Assembly (NCBI GenBank): GCA_037974335.1
Contig: CM075760.1
Coordinates: forward strand, 40,216,603-40,280,602
Length of the DNA stretch: 64,000 nucleotides
Direction of reading: 5' to 3'
Source of the DNA: Prionace glauca
Taxonomy: Eukaryota > Chordata > Chondrichthyes > Carcharhiniformes > Carcharhinidae
The translations under genes were made by a program, and so were the position numbers. The notes beneath the pieces were generated by a model that was not told the origin of the DNA, searched no databases, and saw only the letters and a list, made by a program, of their open reading frames with translations. Shown here one piece after another: positions 1 to 12,461 of this stretch (position 1 is its first letter; each line of letters begins with the position of its first letter).

Positions 1-554
1 ATGGACTGAAGGTTACGATTGAGGGAAAAGAGAAAAAATTAAAGCAACATTTTTTATCCGCAGAGACATTCCGAAATAGAAAGTTTAAGTGTGCTGGGTG
101 TTGTGTGTGAGAAATAAAGGAGAGAGGTTAATTGAGTGAAATGGTTAAGTTCCTACAATGAATTTACCTCTGTTGAGATTTTTGTGCTTTATCTTTTCAG
201 TCACAAGGTGCCTTAAGGAAGAAGAAAGAAATAGTCTCGGAGTCAGATCCGTCTCCTGGGAACCTGTGTGAGTTAATGGAGACTGAGAGAGAGGAGAGAG
301 GTTATCTGATTTAGGTTCAGTCTGAGACAGAGAAAGAGAGAAGTTCAGTGAATCATTTGAAAGATGCATTGCCTTGGCAGCGGAATGACCAGTTGTACAT
401 CACACTCAAGAGCGTCCAGGGCCATTCATTAAATTTATTTATTGACTGAGACACAGAATGTGCAATAAATATGTGCAATGAATAAATTACAATATCATGC
501 TAAAATTAATAACAATTATTTACATAGTGGTAAGCACTGGTACCTCACACTGTT
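1..554. other. No gene seen
   Basis: Unassigned AT-rich DNA. The short open frames here are not backed by any recognisable domain, splice sites or codon pattern. Confidence 0.5.
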
Positions 555-720
555 AGGGACACAGGTTCCACTTAAGCCTTGTGTAACTGTGTGGTGTTTA
601 CACATTCACCCCGTATGTGCGTGGAGTTCCTCCAGGTTTACTGCTTTCTTCCTACAGTCCAAAGATGTACAGGTTAGTTGGAGTGGCCATGTTGAATTAT
701 CCTTTAGTGTCCATTTGCAG
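555..720 (+). repeat. Degenerate SINE body
   Basis: Diverged copy of the body of a tRNA-derived shark SINE. It keeps the order 'gtggagtt', 'cacattc', 'tcctacagtccaaagatgt' and 'ccctttagtgtcc'-like blocks seen in the clean copy at 62132-62472. The tRNA head and the octamer tail are not recognisable, so this is an old fragment. Confidence 0.7.
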
Positions 721-889
721 TGCAATGTGACATACATTCATTCTGTTCCTCAATCACTTTTGAACAAGAGGATGTTACAAGTTTCATCCCAAACTTTCAA
801 TAAAATATTCCAGGAAATGCGAGAGCAATTAAATATGATGAACAACTCCCAGTAGTTATTAACAAGACGAAACACATTCTTCGAACCCC

Positions 890-1309
890 ATTACATTTTT
901 AAAGCTAATTTCCATCTTTTCATCTCGTTCTGTCCTTTTTTTCCATCTGTCAAACGCATTTTATATAAAACCAGTTACTGAGACAGTGTTGGCTTTATTA
1001 TTAGTGTCCAATATAATACAAAGTAAGGCACGGATGTGTTCAGTAGTGCATGACACAGAGCCTAACACAATCATATCTGAGATGGAGCCTAATGTAACAG
1101 AAATGGCCTCTTAGCTGAACAAAAACTCAGAAATGATGATTTGTAGCAATTATCACGGCATGTCATCATATAATAATAAATGGAATGGTGTGTCATGTAA
1201 TATAAACAAATATAAAGTCTATTGCAATGATGATTCAAATGAGTCGCATGCAGTAAATAAAGACACAAGGCCCAGTGTCTTGCTGTATATGTCTACAACA
1301 AATGTGTGT

Positions 1310-1310
<1 letters not shown>
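890..1310 (+). repeat. Copy of the 49170-49565 block, partly ~30 bp tandem
   Basis: About 400 bp match by eye a block 48 kb downstream at 49170-49565, same orientation, sharing 'gtgttcagtagtgcatgaca', 'atctgagatggagcctaatg' and 'aaagtctattgcaat'. Inside it is a loose ~30 bp tandem repeat with the theme 'ataaacagagacatggcc'. It sits 5' of the IgM cluster while its partner sits 3' of it. Confidence 0.65.
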
Positions 1311-1311
<1 letters not shown>

Positions 1312-1341
<30 letters not shown>

Positions 1342-1392
1342 AAGGCAGGGGCAGAGGCGGGGAGAGAGAGAGAGAGAGACAGAGGGAGAGAG
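1312..1392 (+). repeat. (GA)n microsatellite
   Basis: Impure GA repeat. It causes the Arg/Glu-rich and Ser/Leu-rich spurious open frames on the two strands. Confidence 0.9.
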
Positions 1393-2159
1393 CCGTAAAC
1401 CATTCCACTGATGAAGAATGAACCATTGAGTGTTTCTAGCATTTTCTGTTCGGATCTCGGGCACCCACAGCATCTTGCTTTTGACCAACGAGATATTTGA
1501 ACAGGTGACTGAAAGGATGGCTAATACAGGGACAGTTTTATGGATTGACTTAGACGAGGAAAGTGAAATAAGGAGAGTTAGGGAGGGAATTACAAAGCTT
1601 AGGCATAGGCAGATGAAGACATCCGAAAGTGAAAAATAATTTCGAAAGTAACAATACAAATTACAGAATATATAATTCTATTCAAACATAACCTAACTGT
1701 CAACACTCGTTCTGTGGCGATTTCGTTTTATTTCTCCCTGAAACAGATAAGTAATTAATGAGTGGATAGATATTTAGCCTGTGGGAGGCCATCTGGCGAT
1801 ATTGCGAGTACAGAATTCTGTCTCACTCTATCAGTGAATCTGTTGAGCGATATAAATAAGAAAGGTCAATCTTTATCTCTAAAGTCTGTGTCAAATTGAC
1901 ACAGTGCAGTGCAATATTCAACTAATAAAATGTATCACAGCGGTGGTTGTTTGAAGATATTGTAATGAGCACTGTACGATTATTCAGATATTGACCTGTC
2001 CCCGAACACCAGTGAATCACTGAGAAATTGTTCAAACGGAATATTACTCACACAATAACAGAGCAATTAGATATTTCTCGCAGCTACTTATCGAAATTAG
2101 TAAAAATTAAACTTACTGCTCCAATCAAGAATGATTAGTGTCAGACAGGCACACCCATA
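1393..2159. other. No gene seen
   Basis: No exon, RNA gene or recognisable mobile element is visible; AT-rich unique-looking DNA. Confidence 0.4.
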
Positions 2160-3130
2160 TTATATCGGGATTCATAATATCTCGGCAGGCAACATGTTCA
2201 AGGTCGTATGTTCGATTAACAGAGACAGATGTTGGTGTCATTCAAAGAGACAAATCCCCTGTAACATAAAAAAGAGATGAGATCTGATGAAATATGAACA
2301 GATCCGTGGTCTCCTGTCGAATTAATTGAAAGGATCTAATGCAGCATAAATAGAGAGATGGCCGAGAGTGGCATAACGAGAGAAATAACCGAATGTAGTG
2401 TAAAAACAGACAAGGCCTACTGTCATATAATTAATGACTGGCTCTGGTACAACACAAATAGGAGTAATAAATAAAGCGGCATTTTATGCAATGTAAACAA
2501 ATATAAGATCTGTTGAAATAATGAATCATTTGAGTCACATTCAGTACATAAAGAGACATATCCTAGTGCATTGTAATCAATCTTCTGTATACTGCCCTCT
2601 TGCCAGTGAGTAACAGTCTCTTTCTAATGAGTAAAACATTCCCATTCATCACTTTGAGCGTCTGTACTAAATCTCCCATAAACTGCTCAGTTCTAAGGGA
2701 ACCAAACCAAGTGTTCAACTGTTCTGATAGTGCAGCTTATACACGATTAACGTCAAGCCCGATATGACCTTCTCTACCTCACCTATTCCCCCTTGTCATT
2801 TCATGAATTGATGGAACTTTTACATGGATTCCCATGAATCATTCTCATTCTGTCAGAATAAGATTCATGGCCAGGAGAAGACTTGTTTCTGACAGTTAAA
2901 TGTCAGGCAACATACACATGGTCATATGTTGAATTAACAGAGATGGATGTAAATATACAAATCCTGTGTAATATAAACAGAGATGGGATCAGATGTAATA
3001 GGATCAGATCCGTGATCTACTCTAGTACTAATAGTGAGGAACTAATGTAGCATAAATAGAGAGATGGCTCAGTGTACACAACGGGAGAAATAACCGAATG
3101 TAGCATAAATTCATCTGTAATGTATTCGTG
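2160..3130. repeat. Degenerate ~30 bp AT-rich tandem repeat
   Basis: Loosely repeated units with the theme 'acataaa.agagatg...tgta', e.g. around 2265-2400, 2450-2560 and 2930-3110. They belong to the same family as 890-1310 and 49280-49640, and appear in opposite orientation at 17060-17330. Units are heavily diverged, so the period is approximate. No coding content. Confidence 0.55.
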
Positions 3131-4599
3131 TTATAAATGTATAATGTAATATTGGACATAGATCTCAGACTTTAGGCGCACTGAGCTAAATGTCATCATG
3201 CCAAAACACATCTGTGATCAGTTAAGAATGGAAACAACATTATTTCTTAGTCAAATTGTAACGTATTCAATTCCCACAAGATACCTCGCGATCCAACCTG
3301 TGACCCAGTACTGAATGTTCAATTATTCCATTAATAAATGTGATGATATTTCAGTCTCGGGGTAGTGTAGTAATATCATTATTAAGCTAGTATTCCAGAA
3401 GCTTGGGACAGGAGTTCCAGTTCCACCCTGGCAGCTGGTGAATTTCAACTCAGTCACTTGATAAAGACATCGTGTGTATTTAAAGGTTTGAAGTTTATTT
3501 CTTCGTCACAAATGGGTTTACATTCACACTGTAATGAAGTTACTGTGAAAATCATATACGGTTAAAGCTCATCTTTTTCTCGGATGTCTTTCAGGGGAGG
3601 AAATATTACTTCTTAGTTAAAAGCTACATAAAATTACCAGAAGAAGGAACAAGCCTGAGTTTTCAGAGATTTTTAAAATTCAACAAAAAAATCCAAATAA
3701 TCGACGAGGGAAATAGAGAATGGGAGTAAAATTGCAGGGAACATAAAAACTAATTAGAACCGTTTATATCAATATCTGAAGACAGAAGAATTGGTTAAGA
3801 TAAATGTAAATCCCTTAGAGCCCGAATCTAGGGACATTATAATGGGGAATAAAGAAATATTGAATGAATAGAACACTAAGTTTGACATTACCTTCACACA
3901 AGTATCATCCCAGAAATGTTCGGGAACCAAGGGGGTAGTTGTAAGACGGTATTGAGGGAAACCAGTATTAGTGAAATCATTCTGGGTAAAATAATAGGGT
4001 GAAATTCTGGTTGGTCACTCGGGCCTGGTAATCCCAGAATATGGAAGGAAATGGGCCAGGAAATGTTAGATACATTGCTGCCCATCTTCTAAAATTCTAT
4101 ACAGGCCGAAACAGTTCCTACAGGTTAGAGGGTGACAAATGTAACCCCGATATATATAGAGAAAGGGAGAATAAAACCGATAAATTACAGACTGATTTCA
4201 GCATCAGTTAGAGATTGTTATCAAATCCATGATAGGAAAATATTTGGAAAGCATGGACGGAGTTTGATGAAACCAGTATGGGCTTAAGAAAGACATGTTT
4301 ATCTTAACAAAACTACTTGCATTTTTTAAGGGTGTAAATAATAGGTGGGGATGGGGGAAGTGGGGTTCTTTCGGGTAGGGAGGGGGAGGGATGCAACCAG
4401 TTTACGTGGTGTATTTGCACTTTCAGAAGATATTTCAGAAGGCTCTTCATAAAATATTGGTAGGCCCAATGAAAGCACGTGAGATGGGGAGTGATATGTT
4501 GGCCTCGGTATAGAATTCATTGACAGATAAGAAACAGAGAGTGGAAATAAATAGGTGTTCTTCCGAGTGACGGTCAGCTAACAGTGGGGTACCGCAGGG
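3131..4599. other. No gene seen
   Basis: AT-rich DNA without recognisable exons. It holds only a SINE tail remnant (3495-3585) and short spurious open frames. Confidence 0.4.
3495..3585 (-). repeat. SINE 3' tail remnant
   Basis: Contains 'tttacattcacactg.aatgaagttactgtgaaaat', the same tail block found at 4620-4665, here without the SINE body. Confidence 0.6.
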
Positions 4600-4855
4600 T
4601 CCCAAATGTTAAATGTGTTCATTCGTCACAAATAACTTTGTGTTAACACTGCAATGAAGTTACTGTGAAAATTCCCGAGTCGCCACATTCCAGCATCTGT
4701 TCGGGTTACACTGAGGGAGAATTTAGCACGGCCCAATGCACCCTAACCAGGGCGTCTTTTGGACTATGGGAGGAAAACGGAGCACCCGGAAGAAACCCAT
4801 ATAGACACGGGGAGAACGTGCAGACTCCATACAGACTGTGACCCATGCCAGGAAT
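4600..4855 (-). repeat. tRNA-derived SINE, minus strand, 3' part
   Basis: On the minus strand it runs from the head-proximal 'tgtctatatgggtttcttcc'-type block through the body to the tail 'cttcattgcagtgttaac'. The tRNA-like head is lost. It matches the body at 62220-62330 but carries a different tail, so it is a sister SINE subfamily. Confidence 0.75.
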
Positions 4856-4859
4856 CTCT

Positions 4860-5270
4860 CTTCCTTGAAGAAGGTCATTGTCTGACACTGTGTGGCGTGA
4901 ATGTTACTCTCCCCTCCTCAACCAAAGCCTGAATGTGTTCGAAGTCTTGCTGCATATGGACACGGACTGCTCCAGTATCTGAGGAGTCTCTAATGTGCTG
5001 AACAGTGTGCAATCATTAGTGAACATCCCACTTCTGACCTTCTAATGAAGGGTGAAGATTAGGCCACACTATCCTGAGGAGTTCCTGCAGCAATACCCTG
5101 GGACTGAGCTGATTGGCTTTCAACAACCCCAACCACCTTACTCTGTACTCGGTGTGACTGAAGCCAGTGGAATGTTTACCCCCGGATCCCCATTGACTGC
5201 AGATTGGCTCAGGGTTCTTGATGCCATCATCGGTCAAGTGTTGTGTTGATGTGGAGGGTGGGCACACTCA
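4860..5270. repeat. Unclassified non-LTR fragment
   Basis: Resembles a common interspersed repeat whose fragments also lie at 9835-10265 (shared 'ggtcatcg.ctgac.c'-like block and 'gcgtgaatgttact'). Its orientation suggests an antisense non-LTR reverse transcriptase remnant. No long frame survives. Confidence 0.4.
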
Positions 5271-5370
5271 CCTCATTAAAACAGCTATTTCCACTATATT
5301 TGGACTAAGTTTAAATGATTTCTGGAACCGAATGCACCTAGTGGAACCCAGACTGAGCTTCATTGAGTAG

Positions 5371-5392
5371 ATTATTATTATTATTATTATTA
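5371..5392 (+). repeat. (ATT)n microsatellite
   Basis: Seven perfect ATT units. Confidence 0.9.
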
Positions 5393-5619
5393 CTGATCGG
5401 TTGATCCTCGATACTTTCTATTATTTTGATCGAGTGAGATCGCGTTGGGCGATAATTGGCCGGGTTGGATTTGTCCTTCCTTTTGCGATAGAACATGCCT
5501 GCTGATTTTCCACACTGTTGGGTATGTGATAGTGATGTAGCTATACTTTAATAGATTGGCCGGTGCACAGCTCGCTCCAGAGCACAAATCATCATTATTA
5601 TTGCTGAAATATTGTCAGG

Positions 5620-5760
5620 ACCAATAATCCTGGCAGTGTCCAACCTCTTCAGCACAGGGTTAGGCCACAGATCAATCATGGTCATATTGCATGGTGGAGC
5701 GGGCTCCCGGGCTCGAATGGCTTACTCGTGTTCCAATCTTATCCTGTGAAAGGCATTGAG
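5620..5760 (+). repeat. LINE 3' tail fragment
   Basis: Contains the CR1/L2-like 3' end theme 'cagatcaatcatggtcatat', then 'gggctcgaatggcttactc'. The same end is seen in cleaner form at 29535-29600 and 54170-54250. Confidence 0.65.
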
Positions 5761-6389
5761 CTGCTTGGAAACTGGCATCTGTGATTCTGGGGACCTCAGG
5801 AGGAGGCCGAGATGGAAAATCCTCTCGGCACTTCTGGCGGAAGATTGTAGCAATTGTTTCAGTTTTGTTCTTCTCCATTTGCTGAGCTCTCACATCGTTA
5901 AGAAGTGTGGTTTTATTTGAGGCTCCTGCTGCGGTTAATTGCTTTAATGTCCACCACCATTCGGAACTGTACGTGGCAGAAGTGCAAAGTTAGATCCTAC
6001 CTGGAAAAATTCGGATCAAGGTGATTGTGTGATGTATACATTGACATGTACTGGTGCAATACCAGTTTAAACAGCGTGCTATATGTTATAATATATTATA
6101 ATCATGTCTGGGGTCCATTCTAACATATATACATATGGAGGCCAATTCAAAATGAACAGATGCAGTGTCCAGTGTATTGTTGCAGTCCATGCTTCATGTT
6201 ATGTAACCCACCAAGATTTATTTCCATCTGCTGGCAAAACTTTGTAATTACAGTTAGTGTGAAAATATCATTGTCAGGTATGATCTATGGTATCAATGGA
6301 ACAAGAATTCACATCCATTAATGTCATATCACATCCCCTTCTGCAAGGTGCCAAAATTTATGGTGCAATGAATTGTACCTGTCCGTTGC
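5761..6389. other. No gene seen
   Basis: AT-rich DNA with no supported feature. Confidence 0.4.
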
Positions 6390-7215
6390 TGAATTATGCA
6401 GATTAAGTGGTGTACGGCAGGAATCCGTCTGGGGCCTCAATTATTTACAATATGCATTAAGGGCTTAGATAATGGGACAAAAAGTCAAATATCCAAATGA
6501 TCGATTGTGATATAATTTTTAGATGGGACAACGCTAAATTTAGTAGATGCCAAACAGGATTCGGGGTTCGGCACATAGTTTCTTAAAATGTTACGATCTG
6601 CTGCAGAAAACAATCATGAAGACCAATGGAATGCCTCCCTTCATATCCAAAGGACTGGGGGATACGGAGGCAGATGTTGTGCTCCAATTGTGCACAATCC
6701 TTGTTCCACCCCAATTAGAGCACTGTGAGCAAGTATGGGCAACATATCTTTGGAAAAATGTTAACTCTGGACGGAGTTCAACGCAAGTTGCGAGGAGAGA
6801 TCAGACGAATTAAGACATTTTTCTCTCGAATTCAGAAGTTTGAAGGCTGTTCTGATAGAAACCAATGAAATATCTACAGGGAAGGACTGTTTCCATTAGT
6901 TGAAGGTTCGAGATTAAAAGACCATAGTTTAAAAAAAAATAGGGAAAGGCCTTTCAGGAGAGTTGATAGAAAACATTAATACAAGTCCAGAGAGGTGAAT
7001 GATTGGAACTCTCTTTGGCAATTGCCGGTGGGAGCTGGTACAATTGTTACATATAAGTCTGAGGTCTTCTTTAATTGAACACGTGTATCAAGAGATATGG
7101 ACTTAGCGAAGCCAAAATGGATTCAGCCACAGATCAGCCATGATCTTATTAAATGGTGGGGCCAGTTCTAGGAGCTAGTGGCCTACTCCTGTGGCTATGT
7201 CCCGATGTTGCCAGG
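6390..7215 (+). mobile_element. Old CR1/L2-like LINE, C-terminal part
   Basis: Starts with a decayed RT motif-C region (a 'QESVWGLNYLQYA' reading equivalent to 'QGSVLGPLLF.IY'), continues with a thumb/C-terminal reading around 6590-6760 ('GMPPFISKGL', 'VPPQLEHCEQVW'), and ends with the family 3' end ('cagatcagccatgatcttat', then 'gtggcctactcctg'). Many stops and frameshifts; long dead. Confidence 0.75.
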
Positions 7216-7619
7216 GCAGCATCAGATGAAAATGGCTCAATCCATGGGAATATATTTTTGTTGATTTTGGTTAAAAGGAGGGATGTTGCCCAGGGAGCTG
7301 TTGGAGACCACGGGACCTTTAATGTCCAGCTCAGCAAACATGGCGTTGGGGAAAATGTTCCTCATTCCATTTGAAATTTAGTTGGGTCTCTGAAGACTCC
7401 CAGGAAGCCAAGATGTAGGTTTAAGTTGAAAGAAAATGTGTGTGTGTATGTGTGTGTGTGTGTGAAAGGGAAACAATTTGTGGGAAAGAATGAGAATGAC
7501 AGAATATATGTGTGTGCGTCTTTGTGTGTTGTCTGATAGATGTCATATAGTTTACAAATCAACAACACAATTAAAGCCGGCATCCTTCCATTTCCAATAG
7601 AAAAGTTGGAATCACAGTA
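7216..7619. other. No gene; short (TG)n
   Basis: Intervening DNA with an impure TG microsatellite at 7437-7463 and nothing else recognisable. Confidence 0.5.
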
Positions 7620-9031
7620 AACACATGTCCACGGTCGGCAAGTGGGAGGCTTTCAATGGAAAACTGAAAAGGTTGCAGGAAAGACATGTGCCGGTTAAGA
7701 GGAAGGATGGAAAAGGTAGGATTAGAGAGCTATGGATTACAGGTGATATTGAGGACTTGGTCAGGAAGCAGAGAGAGGCATATGTTAGGTCTAAGCATCT
7801 GGGAACGGAGAGAGCACTGGAGGAATATAGAGAGAGTAGGAGGGAGCTCAAACGGGGAGTTAGAAGTGCGAAAAGGGGGCGTGAAATGACTTTGACGGAA
7901 AGGATTAAGGAAAATCCAAAGGCATTTTACTTTTACATTGGATCAAAGTGTGGTTAGAGGGAAAATTGGTCCTCTGAGGGACAAAAGAGGGGAACTGTGC
8001 ATAGAGTTTGAGGGAATGGGGAGATCCTGAATGAATACTTTGCGTCGGTATTCACGAAGGAGAGCGGTTTGGTGTCTTATAATGTCTTGGAGGGAGCTGT
8101 AGACCAGTTGAAGGAAATATCCATTACGAGGGAGGAAGTATAAGGGTTTTTAGGTAGCATAAGAACTGATAAAGCTCCGGGGCCTGATGGCATTTATCCC
8201 AGGCTGCTTAGGGAGGTGAGAGATGAAATTGCTAGGCCTCTGACACAAATTTTTGTCTCTTCTTTGGACACAGGTGAGGTCCCAGAGGACTGGAGGGTAG
8301 TTAATGTGGTACCGTTGTTTAAAAATGGCAGTCGGGATAACCCTGGCAATTATAGGCCAGTGAGTTTGACATCAGTGGTAGGTAAGTTGTTGGAAAAAAA
8401 ATCTTAGGGATAGGATGTATCAGCATTTGGAGCGTTGCGATCTGATTAGGGATATGGAGCATGGCTTTGTTAAGGGGAGGTCTTGCCTTACGAATCTGGT
8501 ACAATTTTTTGAGGAGGTGACAAAAACGTTGACGAAAGACAAGCCGTTGATGTCGTCTATATGGATTTCAGTAAGGCGTTTGACAAAGTCCCTCATGGTA
8601 GGTTGGTTGAAAAGGTTAAGGCTCATGGGACTCAGGGACAAGTATCTAGATGGATTGAAAACTGGCTAGTTAACAGGAGACAGAGAGTAGTAGTGGAAGG
8701 GCCCTTTTCTAGCTGGAGGTCTGTCACCAGTGGTGTGCTGCAGGGCTCAGTACTGGGATCTCTTCTATTCGTAATATATATAAATGACTTGGAAGAGGGC
8801 ATACATGGTGTGATCAGCAAATTTGCAGATGACACAAAGATGGCAGGATTGGCGGGCAGTGAGGAACAATGTCTGGCAATACAGCAGGGTATAGATAGGC
8901 TGGTATATTGGGCAGATAAATGGCAGATGAATTTTAATCCTGATAAATGCGAGATGATGCATTTTGGAAGGAATAATGTAGAGGGGAGTTACATGATAAA
9001 GGGTAGACCTATTAAGAGTATAGAAATCATC
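7620..9031 (+). mobile_element. CR1-like LINE, ORF2 fragment (RT), truncated
   Basis: Non-LTR retrotransposon copy covering the endonuclease-RT linker and most of the reverse transcriptase. Visible in order: linker around 7625-7950 (many Lys/Arg, 'ITGDIEDLVRKQREAYVRSK'), RT fingers at 8216-8407 ('APGPDG' just before, then 'NYRPVSLTSVVGKLLE'), 'MDFSKAFDKVPH' at 8561, 'GVLQGSVLG' near 8737, and 'FADD', the catalytic motif, at about 8820-8833. It breaks off after 'MHFGR' in the RT C-terminal part. Frames shift at several places (for example between 7957 and 8216, and around 8400-8560), so no ORF2 protein can be made. It ends abruptly against an oppositely oriented element at 9031. Confidence 0.9.
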
Positions 9032-9830
9032 TTATACGTCTCAATGAGATCTCCCCTCATTCTTCTAAACTCTAACGAGTACAAGCCTAGTTTATTCAGC
9101 CTCTCCTCATAGCTCAATCCCCTCAACTCCGGTATCAGCCTAGTAAACCTCCTCTGCACTCCCTCCAGGGCCAAAATATCCTTGCGCAGGTGCGGCGCCC
9201 AAAACTGCACACAGTACTCCAGCTGTGGCCTCACCAATGCCCTATACAGCTACAGCAAGACCTCCCTACTTTTATATTCAATCCCCCTCGCTATGAAGGC
9301 CAGCATCCCATTCGCCTTCCTGACCACCTGCTGCACCTGCAAGCTGGGTTTTTGCGACTCATGCACAAGGACCCCGAGGTCCCTCTGCACCGTCGCCTGC
9401 TGCAGTTTTTCGCCCCGTAAGTAATAGTCCTTCCTACCATTCCTCCTACCAAAGTGGACCACCTCACACTTGCCAACATTAAATTCCATTTGCCATTTCC
9501 TGGCCCATTCGCCCAGCCTATCTAGAACCTTCTGCAGACTCTCCACACCCTCCTCACAATTTGCCTTTCCCCCAATCTTGGTGTCATCAGCAAATTTCGA
9601 CACCCTGCACTCGGTTCCCTCCTCCAGATCATCTATATAAATGGTAAATAGCTGAGGCCCCAGCACCGACCCCTGGGGCACCCCACTAGTCACCAACCGC
9701 CAATCCGAATAGCATCCATTGACCCCCACTCTCTACCTCCTATTTGACAACCAATCCTCTAGGTGATATTTCCTGGTAACTGTTACCCCTGTCCTTGCAA
9801 ATAGCAACCCACCGTGTGGCTGCCTAAGGA
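9031..9830 (-). mobile_element. CR1-like LINE, ORF2 C-terminal part, minus strand
   Basis: Minus-strand reading 9729-9250 gives RT 'SGVPQGSVLGPQLFTIYIDD', 'FADDTKIGG' and, after a frame break, '[19 protein letters not shown]' and '[20 protein letters not shown]' down to about 9031. The sequence differs in detail from the 7620-9031 copy ('TECRVSKFADD' against 'IHGVISKFADD'), so it is a different subfamily rather than the inverted half of the same insertion. Better preserved than its neighbour but truncated at both ends. Confidence 0.9.
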
Positions 9831-9834
9831 GCCT

Positions 9835-10265
9835 TGGTGAGGTTCTGAAGTGAAACTTGTAGATGGTACATAATGATGCTCTGTGTGGTGCAGGGAGTGA
9901 GCATTTGCAAATGCTATACCTGTCAAGCCGGCTGCTTTGGCCTGAATGGGATGAAGATTTTTGAATGCTGTTTGAGCTGTACCTATTCAAGTAAGTGGAG
10001 AGAACCATTTTTTCCCCTAATATGTGTCGTGCAGGTGGTGCACAGGTTTGGGGAGTTAGGGGGTGGGTTACTCACAGCAGGCTGAGCTGATATTCCAGCT
10101 GGAGCATGTATATACCCAGCTAACATAGCGATTAGCCAATGGTAACCTCGAAGATGTTGATAATTATTGATTCAGTGTTGCAATATCATTGAGTGACAAG
10201 GGGCAACGGTCAGATTCCCCCTTTTTGGAGGTGGTCATCGCCTGACGCCAATATTACCAATAATT
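9835..10265. repeat. Unclassified interspersed repeat
   Basis: Same family as 4860-5270, seen from 'gagccttggtgag.t.ctg' through 'gggttactcacagcaggctg' to 'gaggtggtcatcgcctgacg'. Probably an antisense remnant of a non-LTR element; no open frame of note. Confidence 0.45.
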
Positions 10266-10364
10266 CTCCATTCACAAAAATAAATAGGAAAAATTCACAA
10301 AAGTAAATGAATAAAAAATAAATAAATTCTCAAAAATAAATAATAGTAGGAGGCATTACTATTT

Positions 10365-10862
10365 AAAGGGCGAAAAGCTGCAGCATGCTACGGAGCAGAG
10401 GGACCAGTCTGCAGGTGCAGCAGGTGGTCAGGAAGGCAAATGGGATGTTGGCCTTCATAGCGAGGGGGATAGAATATAAAAGAAGGTGGGTCTTGCTGCA
10501 ATTGTATAGGGTACTGGTGAGGCCACAGCTGGAGTACTGTGTGCAGTTTTGGTCGCCGCACTTGTGCAAGGATATTTTGGCCTTGGAGGGAGTGCAGAGG
10601 AGGTTCACTAGGCTGATACCAGAGATGAGGGGGTTGGACTATGAAGAGAGGCTGAATAGACTGGGTTTGTACTCGTTGGAGTTTAGAAGGATGAGGGGGG
10701 ATCTTACAGAGACGTATAAGATAATGAAGGGGATGGATAGGGTAGAGGTAGAGAGATTCTTTCCGCTCAGAAAGGACTAGAGGGCACAGCCTCAAGATAA
10801 GGGGGTTTAGAATGGAGTTGAGGAGGAACTTCTTCACTCAAAGGGTGGTGAATCTCTGGAAT
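10365..10862 (+). mobile_element. CR1-like LINE, ORF2 C-terminus
   Basis: Open for 131 codons: 'LQVQQVVRKANGMLAFIAR', '[19 protein letters not shown]', '[17 protein letters not shown]', '[17 protein letters not shown]'. This is the same C-terminal block as at 9250 (minus) and 29100 (plus). It stops inside 'gtgaatctctggaatt', where a short AAATT microsatellite begins, so the 3' end is missing. Confidence 0.88.
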
Positions 10863-10890
10863 TAAATTAAATTAAATTAAATTAAATTGA
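10856..10890 (+). repeat. (AAATT)n microsatellite
   Basis: About six pentamer units at the truncation point of the upstream LINE. Confidence 0.85.
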
Positions 10891-12461
10891 GATTAAATCC
10901 GACCATGGCAGCAGGTGGAATTTGAATTCAATCAATAAATTTTGATTCATACTGATAGTGACGAGATAACCCTCTGATTCCCCAATGAAGGACATGTACC
11001 ATCCCTACTTGGTCTCAGAAGGGTGTAACTCAAGATGGACCGCCATATGTATAACTGGGCAATGCCTTCTGAGATGCCCTAACACACCACTCAGCTGAAA
11101 AGGAATTAAGCACAGGAAACAAATGTTGTTCTTTCCAGGGACCCCCACGTCCCATGGAAGAATAAAGTGAAATAAATCACCAGTCTACATATTTATGCAG
11201 TATAAGATATATCACCTCTCTGAATCAACTCTCACAATCTGCCTGTATTTATTTCTATCCATCCATCACAGTGTATTGTTGGGTTGGAGAGATCATCATT
11301 GTTACTAACAAGGTGCCAGAGAATCTGGGTAGCTTTTTTTTCCAATGAAATGGGAAGCATTCATATAGGTTCACAGCTTTAAAAAAATAATAATTAAGTT
11401 GCCTCGAGTTGTTGCTGGGCAGATTTGTTTATAAATAGGCTCTATTGACAATGCTAAGAGTTTGAAGTTGGCTTGCAGCCAACTGTTCAGTACTGAGGAA
11501 ACAGATCTTTGACTTACTGAACAAACACCGTCAGATGCTTCCTGTAAATATCTTGGGGTAGTTGGCAGCAGGTTGGACTGCTGCCAAATACTGCGTGGGA
11601 CAGATCAGCGCGAATATGTAAGGATAAAATGGGACTTATCCAGTTATACAATAAATGCTTGATTCCCATAATAAAGACAGGTTTTTAAATGGTATTCCTT
11701 CCAAGCAAATATTTTAAAGGGCTGCACTGTGATTAAACAGTATGGGGAACGAGGAAATTGGCCAGATGCTATTTCATTTGTCTATCTTCCAAATAAATGT
11801 CCTTCCAACAATTAAAGTTACTTTGTGAGTAACTTCATGACGTGGAAGAAAGAGATTTTGACGTCCCCACCCCCAAAGTCCAATGAGATCAGTGCAATGA
11901 CCCCAAAATGAAAATAATTAAAAGTAAAATAAAATCATACAATTGTCTTGAAAAGCGCAGATACCTGGAATATTCTAAGTGTTCTGCACCTCTTTAAAAA
12001 GACAACCTCTCTTATCCCTGATCAGCACCATGTTCTGTTGTCCAGCACAATCTGATTTCGATTATTTAACAGTCGCTCTCATAGCTGCCAATGAGTGAAG
12101 AAACGGCCTGGATTAGTGGAAGACAAAACATTTATTTTTGTGATATTGTGCAATATGCCACAAAGTCCTAATATCCTGAGTTCCCACTACCAGTGAATGT
12201 TCTACAGCCGGTGGCCAATAAAATGAGCAGCAATGATATGGATGTTGACAAAGAGCTTTCCTGATCACCGTGTCCATTCGGATTCTATAAATTCTCTGTC
12301 AAAGGTTGATGTCGATGTCATGTTTCCCTGTCAGCTCAATTAATTATATGTCCACCAGTTTTCTTTCAGTGTTAATTTTCACAGGGTAAAGGAGCCGTTG
12401 GGGAAATCTAACGTGTAATATTGCATCACATGAGGATTGTCCTTTTTGAATTAATTTGTGG

